Shown: positions 44,203-53,140, counted from the stretch's first letter. The stretch is 56,134 nt of DNA from Chthoniobacteraceae bacterium (GCA_947479475.1 CANJZW010000023.1:1-56134); one strand, 5' to 3'. The notes: generated from the letters alone by a model not told the origin. A program made the numbers and translations.

Positions 44203-44230
44203 TCTTCAATCCTGTACAAGTATTGTCAAT
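44203..44230 (-). promoter_or_regulatory. Candidate CarH operator and promoter of the carotenoid-type operon
   Basis: On the minus strand, three TTG-containing motifs recur every 10 nt: TTGACA (44229-44224), TTGTACA (44219-44213) and TTGAAGA (44209-44203). The ACA of the first two are exactly 11 nt apart. TTGACA is also a consensus -35, with an AAGATT -10-like hexamer 17 nt downstream. CarH is known to bind tandem 11-bp direct repeats overlapping the -35 of its target. The match is by eye. Confidence 0.55.
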
Positions 44231-44309
44231 ATATTTCGAAAGCCAAAGCCTGAAAAGCGTGATAACCATTGCATTTGTCTAGGTTCTGCCCAAGGTTGGG
44301 GTGTTTCGT

Positions 44310-45254
44310 ATGCCAAACACTGTTTCCATTCAAACCGTTGCAGAGCTCACCGGACTCACGCCTCACGCGATTCGGGCTTGGGAACGGCGGTATGGCGCCA
44401 TCGAGCCGGCTCGCTCCAAAGGCCAACACAGGATGTATTCGGAGGCCGACACTCAACGTCTTGCGTTGCTTGCCGAGGCAACGCGGTCTGGCAAATCAAT
44501 CAGTCGTTTGGCTGGCCTCGATAATGAAAAACTACGAGCCATTGTCAGGGAGGGTGCTAAACAAACCAGATTCAACGCGCGGAGGGTTCAGTGCGGAGTG
44601 CCATCGGCAGCCGAATTGGACATCTATAAAGAGGCAATTACGGCGATCGAGCGGCTAGACACGCAGGCCTTGGATGAAGCCTATCAGCGCACGCGGTTGA
44701 AATTAGGCGACCAGGGCTTGTTGAAACGTTTAATCTGCCCTCTCGCACGCGAGGTTGGGGAGCGCTGGCGCGCAGGGCGATTAAATGCTGCCCAGGAACA
44801 TTTTTTTACGGCGATCTCCAAAGCTTTTGTCTGGAACTTGAGCAGACAATACCACCTTGATGCCCATGCTCCTAGAATTGTGGTCGGTACTCCAGCGGGG
44901 CAAATCCACGATCTCGGAGCGGTTCTTGTGGCGGCGACGGCGGCTAATACGGGGTGGAGAGTTTCGTACGTCGGAGCGAGCCTGCCCGCGTTCGAACTTG
45001 CTGGAGCTGTTCAAACCGTGGGTGCGTCGGTCCTTGCGTTAAGCATCGTGTACCCGGAGGACGATCCGAGCCTGGGAGCTGAAATCTCTCTCTTAGGACG
45101 GCTGCTTCCACAAGGCGTGCATTTATTTGTGGGCGGCAGGGCGGCGCAGGCTTATCTGCCAGAGCTCAAGGAGGCGAATGCCTGCGTATTGAGTTCCATG
45201 GATCATCTTGATCTGGAACTGGATGCCATTCGAAAGAAACAAGCAACCCCTTAG
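44310..45254 (+). CDS. carH: CarH/LitR-type B12-dependent MerR regulator
   Basis: 314 aa from ATG 44310 (a GTG at 44301 is also possible). N-terminal MerR winged-helix (TVAELTGLTPHAIRAWERRYGAI). Then a B12-binding helical bundle with the light-sensor motif W-x9-EH (Trp153, Glu163, His164). The Rossmann domain reads Q198-IH-DLG203 with 41 residues to S245-IV and 27 to GG275. This fits the canonical cobalamin motif except that Glu/Asp is Gln198; His200, the cobalt ligand, is kept. In CarH adenosylcobalamin drives tetramer DNA binding in the dark, and light breaks it to de-repress carotenoid genes. It is divergent from such genes, matching this role. Confidence 0.9.
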   Translation: MPNTVSIQTVAELTGLTPHAIRAWERRYGAIEPARSKGQHRMYSEADTQRLALLAEATRSGKSISRLAGLDNEKLRAIVREGAKQTRFNARRVQCGVPSAAELDIYKEAITAIERLDTQALDEAYQRTRLKLGDQGLLKRLICPLAREVGERWRAGRLNAAQEHFFTAISKAFVWNLSRQYHLDAHAPRIVVGTPAGQIHDLGAVLVAATAANTGWRVSYVGASLPAFELAGAVQTVGASVLALSIVYPEDDPSLGAEISLLGRLLPQGVHLFVGGRAAQAYLPELKEANACVLSSMDHLDLELDAIRKKQATP

Positions 45255-45771
45255 TCCTATTGTGCGCCAAGACATTAGATCACTTCACCAAGAACAGTGG
45301 GTCGCGGTGCCCCTCGCCCAAGTTTTCGATTTCTTTTCAAACGCAGAGAATCTCGAAAAAGTGACACCGCCGTGGGTGGGATTTCGGATTCTAACCGAGT
45401 GTCCAATTGTGATGCGCCCAGGTACGGTGATCGATTACGAAGTGAAAATCCATCGGATTCCAATGCGTTGGCGTTCGGAGATTACAGAATGGGAACCACC
45501 CCATTATTTCTCAGACGTGCAGCTTAAAGGCCCCTACGCGCGCTGGAATCATCGGCACTCCTTTCGCGAGTCCAATGGAGGCACTCTCGTAATAGACGAC
45601 GTGGAATACGCGCTGCCTTTTAGTTGGGTGCCAGGAACGGGATTGGTAGAGCGTTTTTTTGTAAAACCGGAACTCGATCGGATTTTCGCTCATCGGCGCT
45701 CCGCCCTTAGAACGCAATTCGGACTTCCTCCCGAAGAAAAAGAAGGTCCCAACGAAGAAAGAGCGCAATAA
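45223..45771 (+). CDS. SRPBCC-fold ligand-binding protein
   Basis: 182 aa from ATG 45223 (GGA 5 nt upstream), overlapping the carH stop by 32 nt; a GTG at 45262, just after that stop, is an alternative. The START/SRPBCC pattern is clear: WVAVPLAQVFDFFSNAENLEKVTPPWVGF, then RWRSEITEWEPPHYFSDVQLKGPYARWNHRHSF and IDDVEYALPFSW. Similar SRPBCC genes accompany light-induced LitR/CarH operons in other bacteria. A hydrophobic ligand is likely; a carotenoid or isoprenoid is speculation. Confidence 0.85.
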   Translation: MPFERNKQPLSPIVRQDIRSLHQEQWVAVPLAQVFDFFSNAENLEKVTPPWVGFRILTECPIVMRPGTVIDYEVKIHRIPMRWRSEITEWEPPHYFSDVQLKGPYARWNHRHSFRESNGGTLVIDDVEYALPFSWVPGTGLVERFFVKPELDRIFAHRRSALRTQFGLPPEEKEGPNEERAQ

Positions 45772-45777
45772 TCAAAT

Positions 45778-45814
45778 AAGCGCTCACTGACTGCAGAAGT
45801 CGCTTTGGGTTTTT
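45778..45814 (+). terminator. Possible terminator after the SRPBCC gene
   Basis: AAGCG (45778-45782) pairs with CGCTT (45801-45805), an inner GACT/AGTC pair strengthens it, and a T5 run follows after TGGG. It lies just after the stop. Moderate stem quality. Confidence 0.4.
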
Positions 45815-45886
45815 CATAGCGCGCTACCCTTTCTTCACAATTTCAGTAAACTTTAATCCCCCGATACGCAGCATTCCATCATTCAC

Positions 45887-47083
45887 ATGCACGAAATCAT
45901 CCGCCCTTCAACTCCCGTGGAAAACCTTACCAATGCGTATAGCCAAAGAGCGTTTCCAAAATTCAGTCTCAGCCGTTTGTTGAACACCGTTTTCACGCCA
46001 ACACAGGGTTTGCGTGTCTGCCTTCTCATCGATCTTCCAGATCTAGCCTTGATGAAAGGGTTCGCCTTTTTGGCGGAGCCCAAGTTCACGATCCAGCGTC
46101 ACGCCTACGATGTGTTTTTTAAAGGCCTCAAAGACGGCGTGCTCGCAGAGTTGGGAATGTCGGGAGGGGAAATGTTCGCTTATGAACTCACAGGAGGCAG
46201 CAACCTGGACCTTCCTGACACCTGCGTGGATGCAACCGGTCACGTGCATTCTTTCGAGGAAGCCATTTATAAGCACTACAACCTGATTCTGTGCATCTCG
46301 ACGTATTCCGCAACAGCTCCGCTCACGGCCTCTGCCAAACAGTTTGGATTCCGCGGAGCGACGCTTCACGGCTTAAACGAAATCATTCTGAGCACGGGGC
46401 TTTCCGTCGACTACAATGAAGTGAGCGTGTTGGCTGAACGTTTTCGCTCCGGTCTCACAGGCGCAGATCGCGTCGAAATTGATTTTGTGGCCGAGGGTGA
46501 ACATTCAACGCTCCGCCTGGAACTCGGCGGGCAGGAGGCACAAAAGAGTCACGGACTGTGCCCCGGCACAGAGCCGGATGTTGCAAATCTACCGGCTGGT
46601 GAAGTGTATTTTGTGCCCGTAACCGCGGAAGGCGCATTCCCGATGAAATACGAAAACGGGACGTTAGGAATGATGACAGTCACGGCCGGTCGCATCGTTC
46701 ACGCGCGCTTGCTCTCCGGTGATGCCGCCACCATCGCCGCTCACAACGCCAAACTTGCGTTCGACCCTGTTACAGGCGAACTCGGCGAGCTTGGATTCGG
46801 CACGCAAGAACTGCCTCCAAGCGGGCGGGATATCCAAGACGAAAAGATTCTGGGAACACTCCACGTAGCCACTGGAAGAAGCGACCATCTTGGAGGAACC
46901 CTGACTCCTGACCGGTTTGCAAGCCGCCTGAATGCAACCCATGATGACGTCCTTTTTAGTTCGACTAAAACGCCTGAAATCCAAGTCACTCAAGCGCGCG
47001 TTTACCGGGCCGGAGAAATTCATTCGGTGATTGAGGATTATCAACCTTCGGATTACGTTAAGAAACTGATGTCCGGTCAATAG
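45887..47083 (+). CDS. M29-like aminopeptidase
   Basis: 398 aa, cytoplasmic. It fits the thermophilic aminopeptidase T (M29) family: NLPAGEVYFVPVTAEG with the metal ligand Glu239, ELGELGFGTQ, an HVATGRSDHLGGT region and HDDVLFS near the C terminus, the positions of the other His/Asp ligands. N-terminal conservation is weaker than in typical members and the protein is close to the usual 410 aa. Substrate unknown; function probably peptide turnover. It is preceded by no clear Shine-Dalgarno. Confidence 0.75.
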   Translation: MHEIIRPSTPVENLTNAYSQRAFPKFSLSRLLNTVFTPTQGLRVCLLIDLPDLALMKGFAFLAEPKFTIQRHAYDVFFKGLKDGVLAELGMSGGEMFAYELTGGSNLDLPDTCVDATGHVHSFEEAIYKHYNLILCISTYSATAPLTASAKQFGFRGATLHGLNEIILSTGLSVDYNEVSVLAERFRSGLTGADRVEIDFVAEGEHSTLRLELGGQEAQKSHGLCPGTEPDVANLPAGEVYFVPVTAEGAFPMKYENGTLGMMTVTAGRIVHARLLSGDAATIAAHNAKLAFDPVTGELGELGFGTQELPPSGRDIQDEKILGTLHVATGRSDHLGGTLTPDRFASRLNATHDDVLFSSTKTPEIQVTQARVYRAGEIHSVIEDYQPSDYVKKLMSGQ

Positions 47084-47119
47084 CGTTTCTCGAAGGAAAG
47101 GCCCAACCGGGGCATTCGG

Positions 47120-47147
47120 GACCAAGGCGGAATTGTCGGTCTTTTTT
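47120..47147 (+). terminator. Weak hairpin with T6 tract after the M29 gene
   Basis: GACC (47120-47123) and GGTC (47138-47141) can pair around a 14 nt loop, followed by six T. It is 37 nt after the stop. The stem is only 4 bp. Confidence 0.35.
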
Positions 47148-47192
47148 GCCGTGGCTGCTGCTGCGTCTTAATGCGCCGTGCAGGCCTTTTTT

Positions 47193-48383
47193 ATGAACTC
47201 CGGATTTTTAGACAAACTCATCGAACGCATTGGCCGTGTCCGTCCGCAGGATTTGGAGAGCTACCTGCTGCGTCTGGCCGATGAAAAAGGTTTTCTAGAA
47301 ACCATTTTCAACGCCATCCATGAAGGCGTCATCGTCACAGACCTTCAAGGACGGATCAGCTACATCAACCGCGGAGCCTGCGAGTTGTTCGGATTAGACA
47401 GGGAAAACTGCATGGGCGCTCCCATTGCAGAGGCTCTGCGTGGAATTGCTTGGGGAGAGTTGTTGGGGGATGGCAAGGTGGTATCGCGCGATGTGGAGGT
47501 ATTTTATCCCCAGCATCGGTTTGTAAACTTTTACATCGAACCGATGCGCCTTGAAAAACCGGCGGCCAAACGTTCATCCGAAGGGTTTGAATGTGAGCCT
47601 GTGGGATTCGCTGTCATCCTGCGCGACATTACCGAAAACCGGCGTTCTACCGAGGAAACCATCCACAGCGAACAATTGTCTGCCCTGACGTTGCTGGCGG
47701 CAGGAGTGGCGCATGAAATCGGCAATCCGCTCAATTCTTTAAACATTCACCTACAGCTCCTGGATCGCAAGCTGAAGCGGGTGGATGATCCAGTGCGGCG
47801 CGAAATGAAAGATGTTCTGGAAATCGCTCGTGGCGAGATCGAGCGTCTTGATTCCATTGTGAGGCAGTTCCTGGGCGCCATTCGTCCGGCTCAGTTGGAA
47901 CTTGGCTTGGAAAACGTCAATACACTGATCCGTGAAACGGTAGACTTCCTTCGCCATGAAATTGCGGACCGCGACATTCAGGTGGAGGAGCATCTGCGTG
48001 CTGACCTTGCGCTGGCAGAGTTGGACAAGACGCAAATCAAGCAGGCGTTTTTTAACGTGATTAAAAACGCGATTCAGGCGATGCGGCCGGGAGGTGTGCT
48101 CCATATTGCCTCCACGCAAGAGAATCAGTTCATCAAGATTGTCTTCCGCGATACAGGTGGGGGGATTTCCCCGACCGATATGAGCAAAATCTTCGAACCC
48201 TATTTCACGACAAAAAAGAGCGGCTCCGGGCTGGGATTACTCATCGTACGGCGGATTGTCCGCGAGCACGGTGGCGAAATCGACCTGGTTTCCCACGACG
48301 GAGAAGGTCTCGAGTTTACGATCCGCCTGCCTGTTCGGGACCAACGTGCGCGTCTGCTACCGCCCTCCACTTCCGCGCAATAG
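47193..48383 (+). CDS. Soluble PAS histidine kinase (NtrB-like)
   Basis: 396 aa from ATG 47193 (GTG 47178 also in frame). An N-terminal PAS domain (about 35-145: NAIHEGVIVTDLQGRISYIN) is followed by HisKA with His174 in GVAHEIGNPLNSL. The HATPase domain has N-box NVIKNAIQAM (288-297), G1 DTGGG (320-324), FEPYFTTK and G2 GSGLGL (344-349). No membrane segment, as in NtrB. The kinase probably senses an internal cue. No response regulator is within the window, so the partner is elsewhere. Confidence 0.92.
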   Translation: MNSGFLDKLIERIGRVRPQDLESYLLRLADEKGFLETIFNAIHEGVIVTDLQGRISYINRGACELFGLDRENCMGAPIAEALRGIAWGELLGDGKVVSRDVEVFYPQHRFVNFYIEPMRLEKPAAKRSSEGFECEPVGFAVILRDITENRRSTEETIHSEQLSALTLLAAGVAHEIGNPLNSLNIHLQLLDRKLKRVDDPVRREMKDVLEIARGEIERLDSIVRQFLGAIRPAQLELGLENVNTLIRETVDFLRHEIADRDIQVEEHLRADLALAELDKTQIKQAFFNVIKNAIQAMRPGGVLHIASTQENQFIKIVFRDTGGGISPTDMSKIFEPYFTTKKSGSGLGLLIVRRIVREHGGEIDLVSHDGEGLEFTIRLPVRDQRARLLPPSTSAQ

Positions 48384-48442
48384 CTTTTAAGGCGCGGCCA
48401 CCTGAGGCTTTGAGGCTCCCAAAAATTCTCCCCCGTCTGCCG

Positions 48443-49312
48443 ATGAAAAGTCTCCTCCCTGTGTTGATCCTCGCAGGCTCGGCTCTGCTCCGAGGTGAGG
48501 CTCCTGACATCTCAAGCGTAGCGGCCGACCTCTCCATTCCCGAAATGACGACCGCCTCTCCCGCTCCGGGAAAACGCGTTCGAGAAACGACTCCCGGTTG
48601 GAAGCAAACTGCCGTCTACCACGCGCTCTACCTTCCCCCGGACTGGACTGCCGAAAGCCGCTTTCCGTTGATTGTTGAATGGACGGGAAACCGCTACAAG
48701 GGCAAGTCTGGCGACGCGTGCCTGGGAACCCCCGAGGACGCAAAACTCGGATTTGGCCTGTCGGGTGGACAACGCTGCATCTGGGTCAGCCTCCCCTATC
48801 TTGATGGCGACGGCACGCACAACACGTCTAACTGGTGGGGCACGGCGCCCGCGTACGACCCGCAACCGACACTCGCGTACTGCCGCGCAACGGTCCGGCA
48901 TCTCTGCGAAAACTTTGGCGCCGATCCCACGCGAGTGGTGCTGACCGGGTTTTCGCGCGGCGCGATCGCCTGCAATTATTTGGGACTCCATGACGAGGAG
49001 ACCTCTCGGCTGTGGCGAGCCTTTGTGTGTTACAGTCACTACGACGGAGTTCGGCAATGGGTGTATCCGCGCTCGGATCGTGATTCCGCTCTGCTCAGGC
49101 TCAAACGGCTTCGAGGGCGGCCCCAGTTCATCTGCGGAGAGAATACGAACGCCGATGAGACGGAGCGTTATTTGGGCGGCATCGCAGAAGCTAATGATGG
49201 AGCCTTTACATTTTGCAACTCCGGGTACCGGAATCACGACGATGCATGGGTCTTGCGCCCCGGCGAAGCGCGTTCCCAGCTGCGACGTTGGCTTGGGGAA
49301 GTCCTCAAATAG
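48443..49312 (+). CDS. Secreted alpha/beta-hydrolase (putative esterase)
   Basis: 289 aa from ATG 48443 with a signal peptide ([18 protein letters not shown]). The core begins [24 protein letters not shown], has the nucleophile elbow GFSRGA (Ser171), a likely late Asp in [12 protein letters not shown], and a His in GYRNHDDAW. Esterases of this PHB-depolymerase/feruloyl-esterase-like type act on secreted polymers or esters. The stop codon abuts the groEL remnant, suggesting that a rearrangement placed this gene there. Confidence 0.82.
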   Translation: MKSLLPVLILAGSALLRGEAPDISSVAADLSIPEMTTASPAPGKRVRETTPGWKQTAVYHALYLPPDWTAESRFPLIVEWTGNRYKGKSGDACLGTPEDAKLGFGLSGGQRCIWVSLPYLDGDGTHNTSNWWGTAPAYDPQPTLAYCRATVRHLCENFGADPTRVVLTGFSRGAIACNYLGLHDEETSRLWRAFVCYSHYDGVRQWVYPRSDRDSALLRLKRLRGRPQFICGENTNADETERYLGGIAEANDGAFTFCNSGYRNHDDAWVLRPGEARSQLRRWLGEVLK

Positions 49313-49995
49313 GCACTCCGCCAGACGGGTTACCTTCTGATCTGTTAACAGAATAAACGGGCTTTCCAGCACGACCTCCATTTTTTCTGGATCCGACACG
49401 AAATAGGGCGACAGATATCCGTGATCAAACTGCATGCCCTCAACCACTTCAAGAGTCGTCTCCGTGCTTCTGGACTCCTCCACCGTGATCGCAACTTCGC
49501 CCCCCGCCTTTTCCATCGCCTCGGCAACCAAAGCCCCCATTGCAGGATCGTTGTGCGCGGAGATGGAGGCGACCTGCGCTTTTTCTAGGTCGTCTCGATC
49601 CGCCGGGAGAGGGCGTGTATTGCCCCAAGTGCGACCCGCAACCCCCGGTCGAGGCCGCGTTTGAGGTCCACCGCACTGGCTCCGGCTGTGACGTTGCTAA
49701 CACCATCCGCGAAAATGGCGTGCGCTAGAAGCGTCGCCGTGGTGGTGCCGTCCCCGACGGACTCGCTCGTTTTTTCCGCCGCCTGCCGCATCATTTGAGC
49801 TCCGATCTGTTCGGTCGGATCTTGGAGCTCGAACTCCTTGGCAATGGTCACCCCGTCGTTACAGACCAAAGGATTCCCCCACTTTTTGGCAATGAGCACA
49901 CATTTGGATTTTGGCCCTAGTGTGACCCGCACCGCATCCGCCAGAGCCGAGGCTCCGCGTAAAACTTTCTCCCGGGCCTCCGCCCTAAAAAGCAC
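49313..49995 (-). pseudogene. groEL: Truncated, frameshifted groEL remnant
   Basis: The N-terminal part (49995-49585, 136 codons) is a normal-looking chaperonin start: VLRGASALADAVRVTLGP, NDGVTIAKEFEL, VGDGTTTATLLA. It hits a TAG after RRIETT. One frame over, the homology continues ([18 protein letters not shown], then [20 protein letters not shown] and [14 protein letters not shown]) to about GroEL residue 220. Alignment stops exactly at the esterase stop codon (49312). About 310 residues are missing. The gene therefore carries a frameshift (near 49590) and loss of the C-terminal 60 percent. A sequencing error could explain the frameshift but not the truncation. No groES is beside it, so it was probably a secondary chaperonin. 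Confidence 0.88.
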
Positions 49996-49999
49996 TTGT

Positions 50000-50212
50000 T
50001 TGTATGACCTATTCCTTCCCTATCTCCGCCCCTCCGCTATCTCCACCCCTCCCCATGATATTCCTGAGACAGGTCCTCCTTCCCCGCCTGAATCGGAACC
50101 GCCTCCAGGGCTAGCCGCAGCCGAATTAGCCCACTTTGGCACAGACTCGCAATATGACGTTAAAGCCGTGTTTGAACCTAATGAAACACCCGCCAAGGGG
50201 TTGCCTAAATGA
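50000..50212 (+). CDS. Possible small Pro/Glu-rich protein
   Basis: 70 codons from a TTG. The C-terminal half (ESEPPPGLAAAELAHFGTDSQ and YDVKAVFEPNETPAKGLPK) reads like a real protein tail. It is divergent from the groEL remnant, whose start lies 5 nt away. No ATG in frame, no domain, no clear Shine-Dalgarno. It may be the tail of a decayed gene. Confidence 0.3.
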   Translation: MYDLFLPYLRPSAISTPPHDIPETGPPSPPESEPPPGLAAAELAHFGTDSQYDVKAVFEPNETPAKGLPK

Positions 50213-50287
50213 ACCCTAGCATTTTTTCATTAGCCATTAATTTCCTTCTAGTTCACCCTCCGTTTTTGACTGCACGCCACCCCCTCC

Positions 50288-53140
50288 ATGGCCTCGTTAC
50301 ATCTCCACCCCGGCCAGACTGCCCGCGAACACCTTCCCTCCACGTCGCGTTTTGGTAGATTCGCGTTTTTTCTGACCTGCCTTCTGAGTGTGAGCGGCGG
50401 GTTCTGCGTTTCGGAACCGTCTCCAGCGGCAAAAGCTCCCGAGGGCCCGGGCTCGGCCGCCCCACTCACCTTTGAGCGAAACATCCGGCCCCTGCTCAAA
50501 CACCACTGCGTTCACTGCCACGGCGAGGGTGAAAAACTCAAGGCGGGCCTGGATGTCCGCCTCCGGCGCTTTCTCGTGACCCCTCACGGGGACGGCGGCG
50601 ACCTCGCCATTGTGCCCGGCAAACCCGAAGAGAGCGAAATGCTGCGCCTCGTCCGCGAGGGGGAAATGCCTCCCAAGGGGAAAAAGCTGACCCCGGAAGA
50701 GGTTCAATTGCTCGAACGATGGATTGCACAGGGCGCCCCCACCGCCCGGCCCGAGCCAGAGACCGTCCCAAAAGTTTACATTACCGAAGAGGACCGGGAA
50801 TTCTGGGCGTTTCAACCCCTGAAACGCCCCACCCCACCCAGTCCAAAAAATGCCCCTCCGGGAGCATCCCCCATCGACCGCTTCGTTCTCGCCACGCTAG
50901 AGCAGAAAAATCTCACGCTTAATCCGGAAGCCCCAAAGGCGACGCTCCTCAGAAGAGTGACGCTAGATTTGACCGGACTCCCCCCCGCCCCCGAAGAAGT
51001 CGCCGCCTTCGAGGCGGACACCGCGCCCGACGCGTACGCACGCCTGGTGGAAAGACTCCTGGCCTCGCCGCACTACGGCGAACGCTGGGGCCGCCATTGG
51101 CTGGACATCGCAGGCTATTCGGACAGCGACGGGTACAGCGAAACCGACACACCCCGGCCCTGGGCCTATCATTACCGCGACTACATCATCCGCGCCATGA
51201 ATGCGGACAAACCCCTAGACCGTTTTATCCAGGAACAGCTCGCAGGGGACGAACTGGTCAAAGGCCCCCTTAAAAACATGGCGCCCGATACCATCGAGAC
51301 TCTGGCCGCCACCGGTTTTTTGCGCATGGTCCCGGATGGAACGGCCGCAGCGCCAGCCGCTGAGCAGGTCACCGCCCGGAACGCCGTCGTGGCGGAGGAG
51401 CTCAAGGTCGTTTCCACCGCGCTGCTCGGTATGAGCGTGGGCTGCGCGCAGTGCCACGACCATAAACACGACCCCATCCCGCAGCGAGACTACTACCAAC
51501 TGCGCGCCATTTTTGAACCAGGCATCGATCCCGCCAACTGGCGGCTGCCAGCGGCCCGGATGTTGTCCCTGATGACCGACGAGGAACGTGCGAAGAACGC
51601 CGTCGTCGAAACCGAGGCGAAAGTCATCGATGACCGCCGCAAAAAACGGGAGGACGAATTGATTGAACTCGTTCTGAGCTGGGAACTGGCAAAACGCCCG
51701 GAGGAGCTTCGCGAACCGCTGAACACCGCCTACCGCACCGAAGTCAAAAAACGCACCCCGGAACAGCTCAGCCTCCTCAAAGAACACCCGACCATCAACC
51801 AGCTCAACCCGGGCTCCCTCTATCTCTACGACCGCACCTACAACACCAAACACGAGGCCGAATTAAAAAAGATCGCCGACGAAGCAACGGAGATCCGCAC
51901 CCGCAAGACGGTTGAAAAGTTCCTGCCGGTCTTCAACGAAACCGCCGCCGCCGTCAAAACGCCCCCTCCCACCGCCATTTTCCACAGGGGCGACCCCAAA
52001 AACCCGAAGGAAACCGTGGAGGCCGCCGATCTGACCATCCTGGCCAGCTTCCAAATTGCGCCCTTTGGACAAAACAAAGAAGGCGCCCCCTCCACCGGCC
52101 GCAGGGGGGATTTTGCTAGGCACCTGACCTCGGGCAAACATCCGCTTCTCACCCGGGTCCTCGTCAACAGAGTATGGCACCACCACTTTGGACGCGGCAT
52201 CGTCGCCAGCGTTGCGGACTTCGGCCACCAGGGAGAGCGGCCCTCACACCCCGAACTTCTCGACTGGCTAGCCACCGAACTGGTCGCAAAGAAATGGAGC
52301 CTCAAGGAACTGCACCGCGGCATCCTGAACTCCGCCGTCTACAAACAGTCCTCCACCCGCACCCCCGAAAAGGACGCCGTTGACCCGGACAACCTCCTGC
52401 TGGCGCGCGCCCCCATCCGGCGCATGGACGCGGAAACCCTACGCGACGCGATGCTGCAGGTCAGCGGGAAGCTCAACCCGAAAATGTTCGGCTCTCCCGT
52501 CCCAGTGATGCTGGACACGGACGGCCAGGTCATCGTCGGGGTGGACACCACCGACACGGCCGGCCGGCCCACCGGAAAAGTCGTGCCGCTCAATGGCGAG
52601 GAATTCCGGCGCAGCGTTTATGTGCAAATGCGCCGGACCCGGCCGCTGGCGATGTTGGAAACCTTCGATCTGCCAAAGATGGAGCCCAACTGCGAACTGC
52701 GGACCGCCTCCACGGTGGCCCCTCAATCTTTGACTCTGATGAACAGCGAATTTGCCCTGAGCCAGGCGAGCTTGGTTGCTGAGCGCGTGCTCAGGGAAAG
52801 TGGAGCGCAACCCGAGGCCCAGATCCGCCGGGCGTGGCAACTCGCCCTAGGCAGCGACCCTTCGCCCGAGGAGATCCAAAAGGCGGCGCAGTTTTTAAAA
52901 CAACAGACGACAACCCTTCAGGCCGCCCTCGTTTCTCCCGCTCCAATCCTGACCGCTCCCGCCGCGGCCTCGGGTGCAACAACCGCGGCGCCGGCTGTTG
53001 CGAAACCGACCGTTGCTGCCACCACGGTCCCGCCAAAACCCGCGGCCGGGGCGAAGGCCCCTCCCTCTCCTGCGCAGGCAGCTCTCGCCACGTTGTGCCA
53101 GGCGCTCCTAAACTCCAACGCCTTTCTCTACATCGATTAA
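50288..53140 (+). CDS. DUF1549/DUF1553 protein with planctomycete-type cytochrome c domain
   Basis: 950 aa. Order: an N-terminal leader with a hydrophobic segment (FAFFLTCLLSVSGG). Then a planctomycete-type cytochrome c domain with CVHCH (C74, C77, H78) and LVREGEMPPKGKKLT. Then DUF1549 (SPIDRFVLATLEQKNL, TLDLTGLPP, HYGERWGRHWLDIAGYSDSDGYSETD), with a second haem-like CAQCHDHKHDPI (C386, C389, H390). Then DUF1553 (HPLLTRVLVNRVWHHHFGRGIV, RRMDAETLRDAML). Near the C terminus an Ala/Pro/Thr-rich stretch (about 881-931) interrupts the conserved end (LCQALLNSNAFLYID). It is encoded 1 nt upstream of the DUF1501 gene, the standard pairing. Substrate unknown, probably an extracytoplasmic oxidation or hydrolysis of a sugar. 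Confidence 0.93.
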   Translation: MASLHLHPGQTAREHLPSTSRFGRFAFFLTCLLSVSGGFCVSEPSPAAKAPEGPGSAAPLTFERNIRPLLKHHCVHCHGEGEKLKAGLDVRLRRFLVTPHGDGGDLAIVPGKPEESEMLRLVREGEMPPKGKKLTPEEVQLLERWIAQGAPTARPEPETVPKVYITEEDREFWAFQPLKRPTPPSPKNAPPGASPIDRFVLATLEQKNLTLNPEAPKATLLRRVTLDLTGLPPAPEEVAAFEADTAPDAYARLVERLLASPHYGERWGRHWLDIAGYSDSDGYSETDTPRPWAYHYRDYIIRAMNADKPLDRFIQEQLAGDELVKGPLKNMAPDTIETLAATGFLRMVPDGTAAAPAAEQVTARNAVVAEELKVVSTALLGMSVGCAQCHDHKHDPIPQRDYYQLRAIFEPGIDPANWRLPAARMLSLMTDEERAKNAVVETEAKVIDDRRKKREDELIELVLSWELAKRPEELREPLNTAYRTEVKKRTPEQLSLLKEHPTINQLNPGSLYLYDRTYNTKHEAELKKIADEATEIRTRKTVEKFLPVFNETAAAVKTPPPTAIFHRGDPKNPKETVEAADLTILASFQIAPFGQNKEGAPSTGRRGDFARHLTSGKHPLLTRVLVNRVWHHHFGRGIVASVADFGHQGERPSHPELLDWLATELVAKKWSLKELHRGILNSAVYKQSSTRTPEKDAVDPDNLLLARAPIRRMDAETLRDAMLQVSGKLNPKMFGSPVPVMLDTDGQVIVGVDTTDTAGRPTGKVVPLNGEEFRRSVYVQMRRTRPLAMLETFDLPKMEPNCELRTASTVAPQSLTLMNSEFALSQASLVAERVLRESGAQPEAQIRRAWQLALGSDPSPEEIQKAAQFLKQQTTTLQAALVSPAPILTAPAAASGATTAAPAVAKPTVAATTVPPKPAAGAKAPPSPAQAALATLCQALLNSNAFLYID

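Noticed and set aside
48512..49312. Long minus-strand ORF opposite the esterase
   Set aside because: Only the first about 76 codons (above 49312) match GroEL; the remainder is antisense to the esterase and carries no own domain.
51215..51853. 212-codon minus-strand ORF inside the DUF1549 gene
   Set aside because: It is antisense to a conserved domain; the Val/Phe/Gly-rich text is typical of a GC-rich shadow frame.
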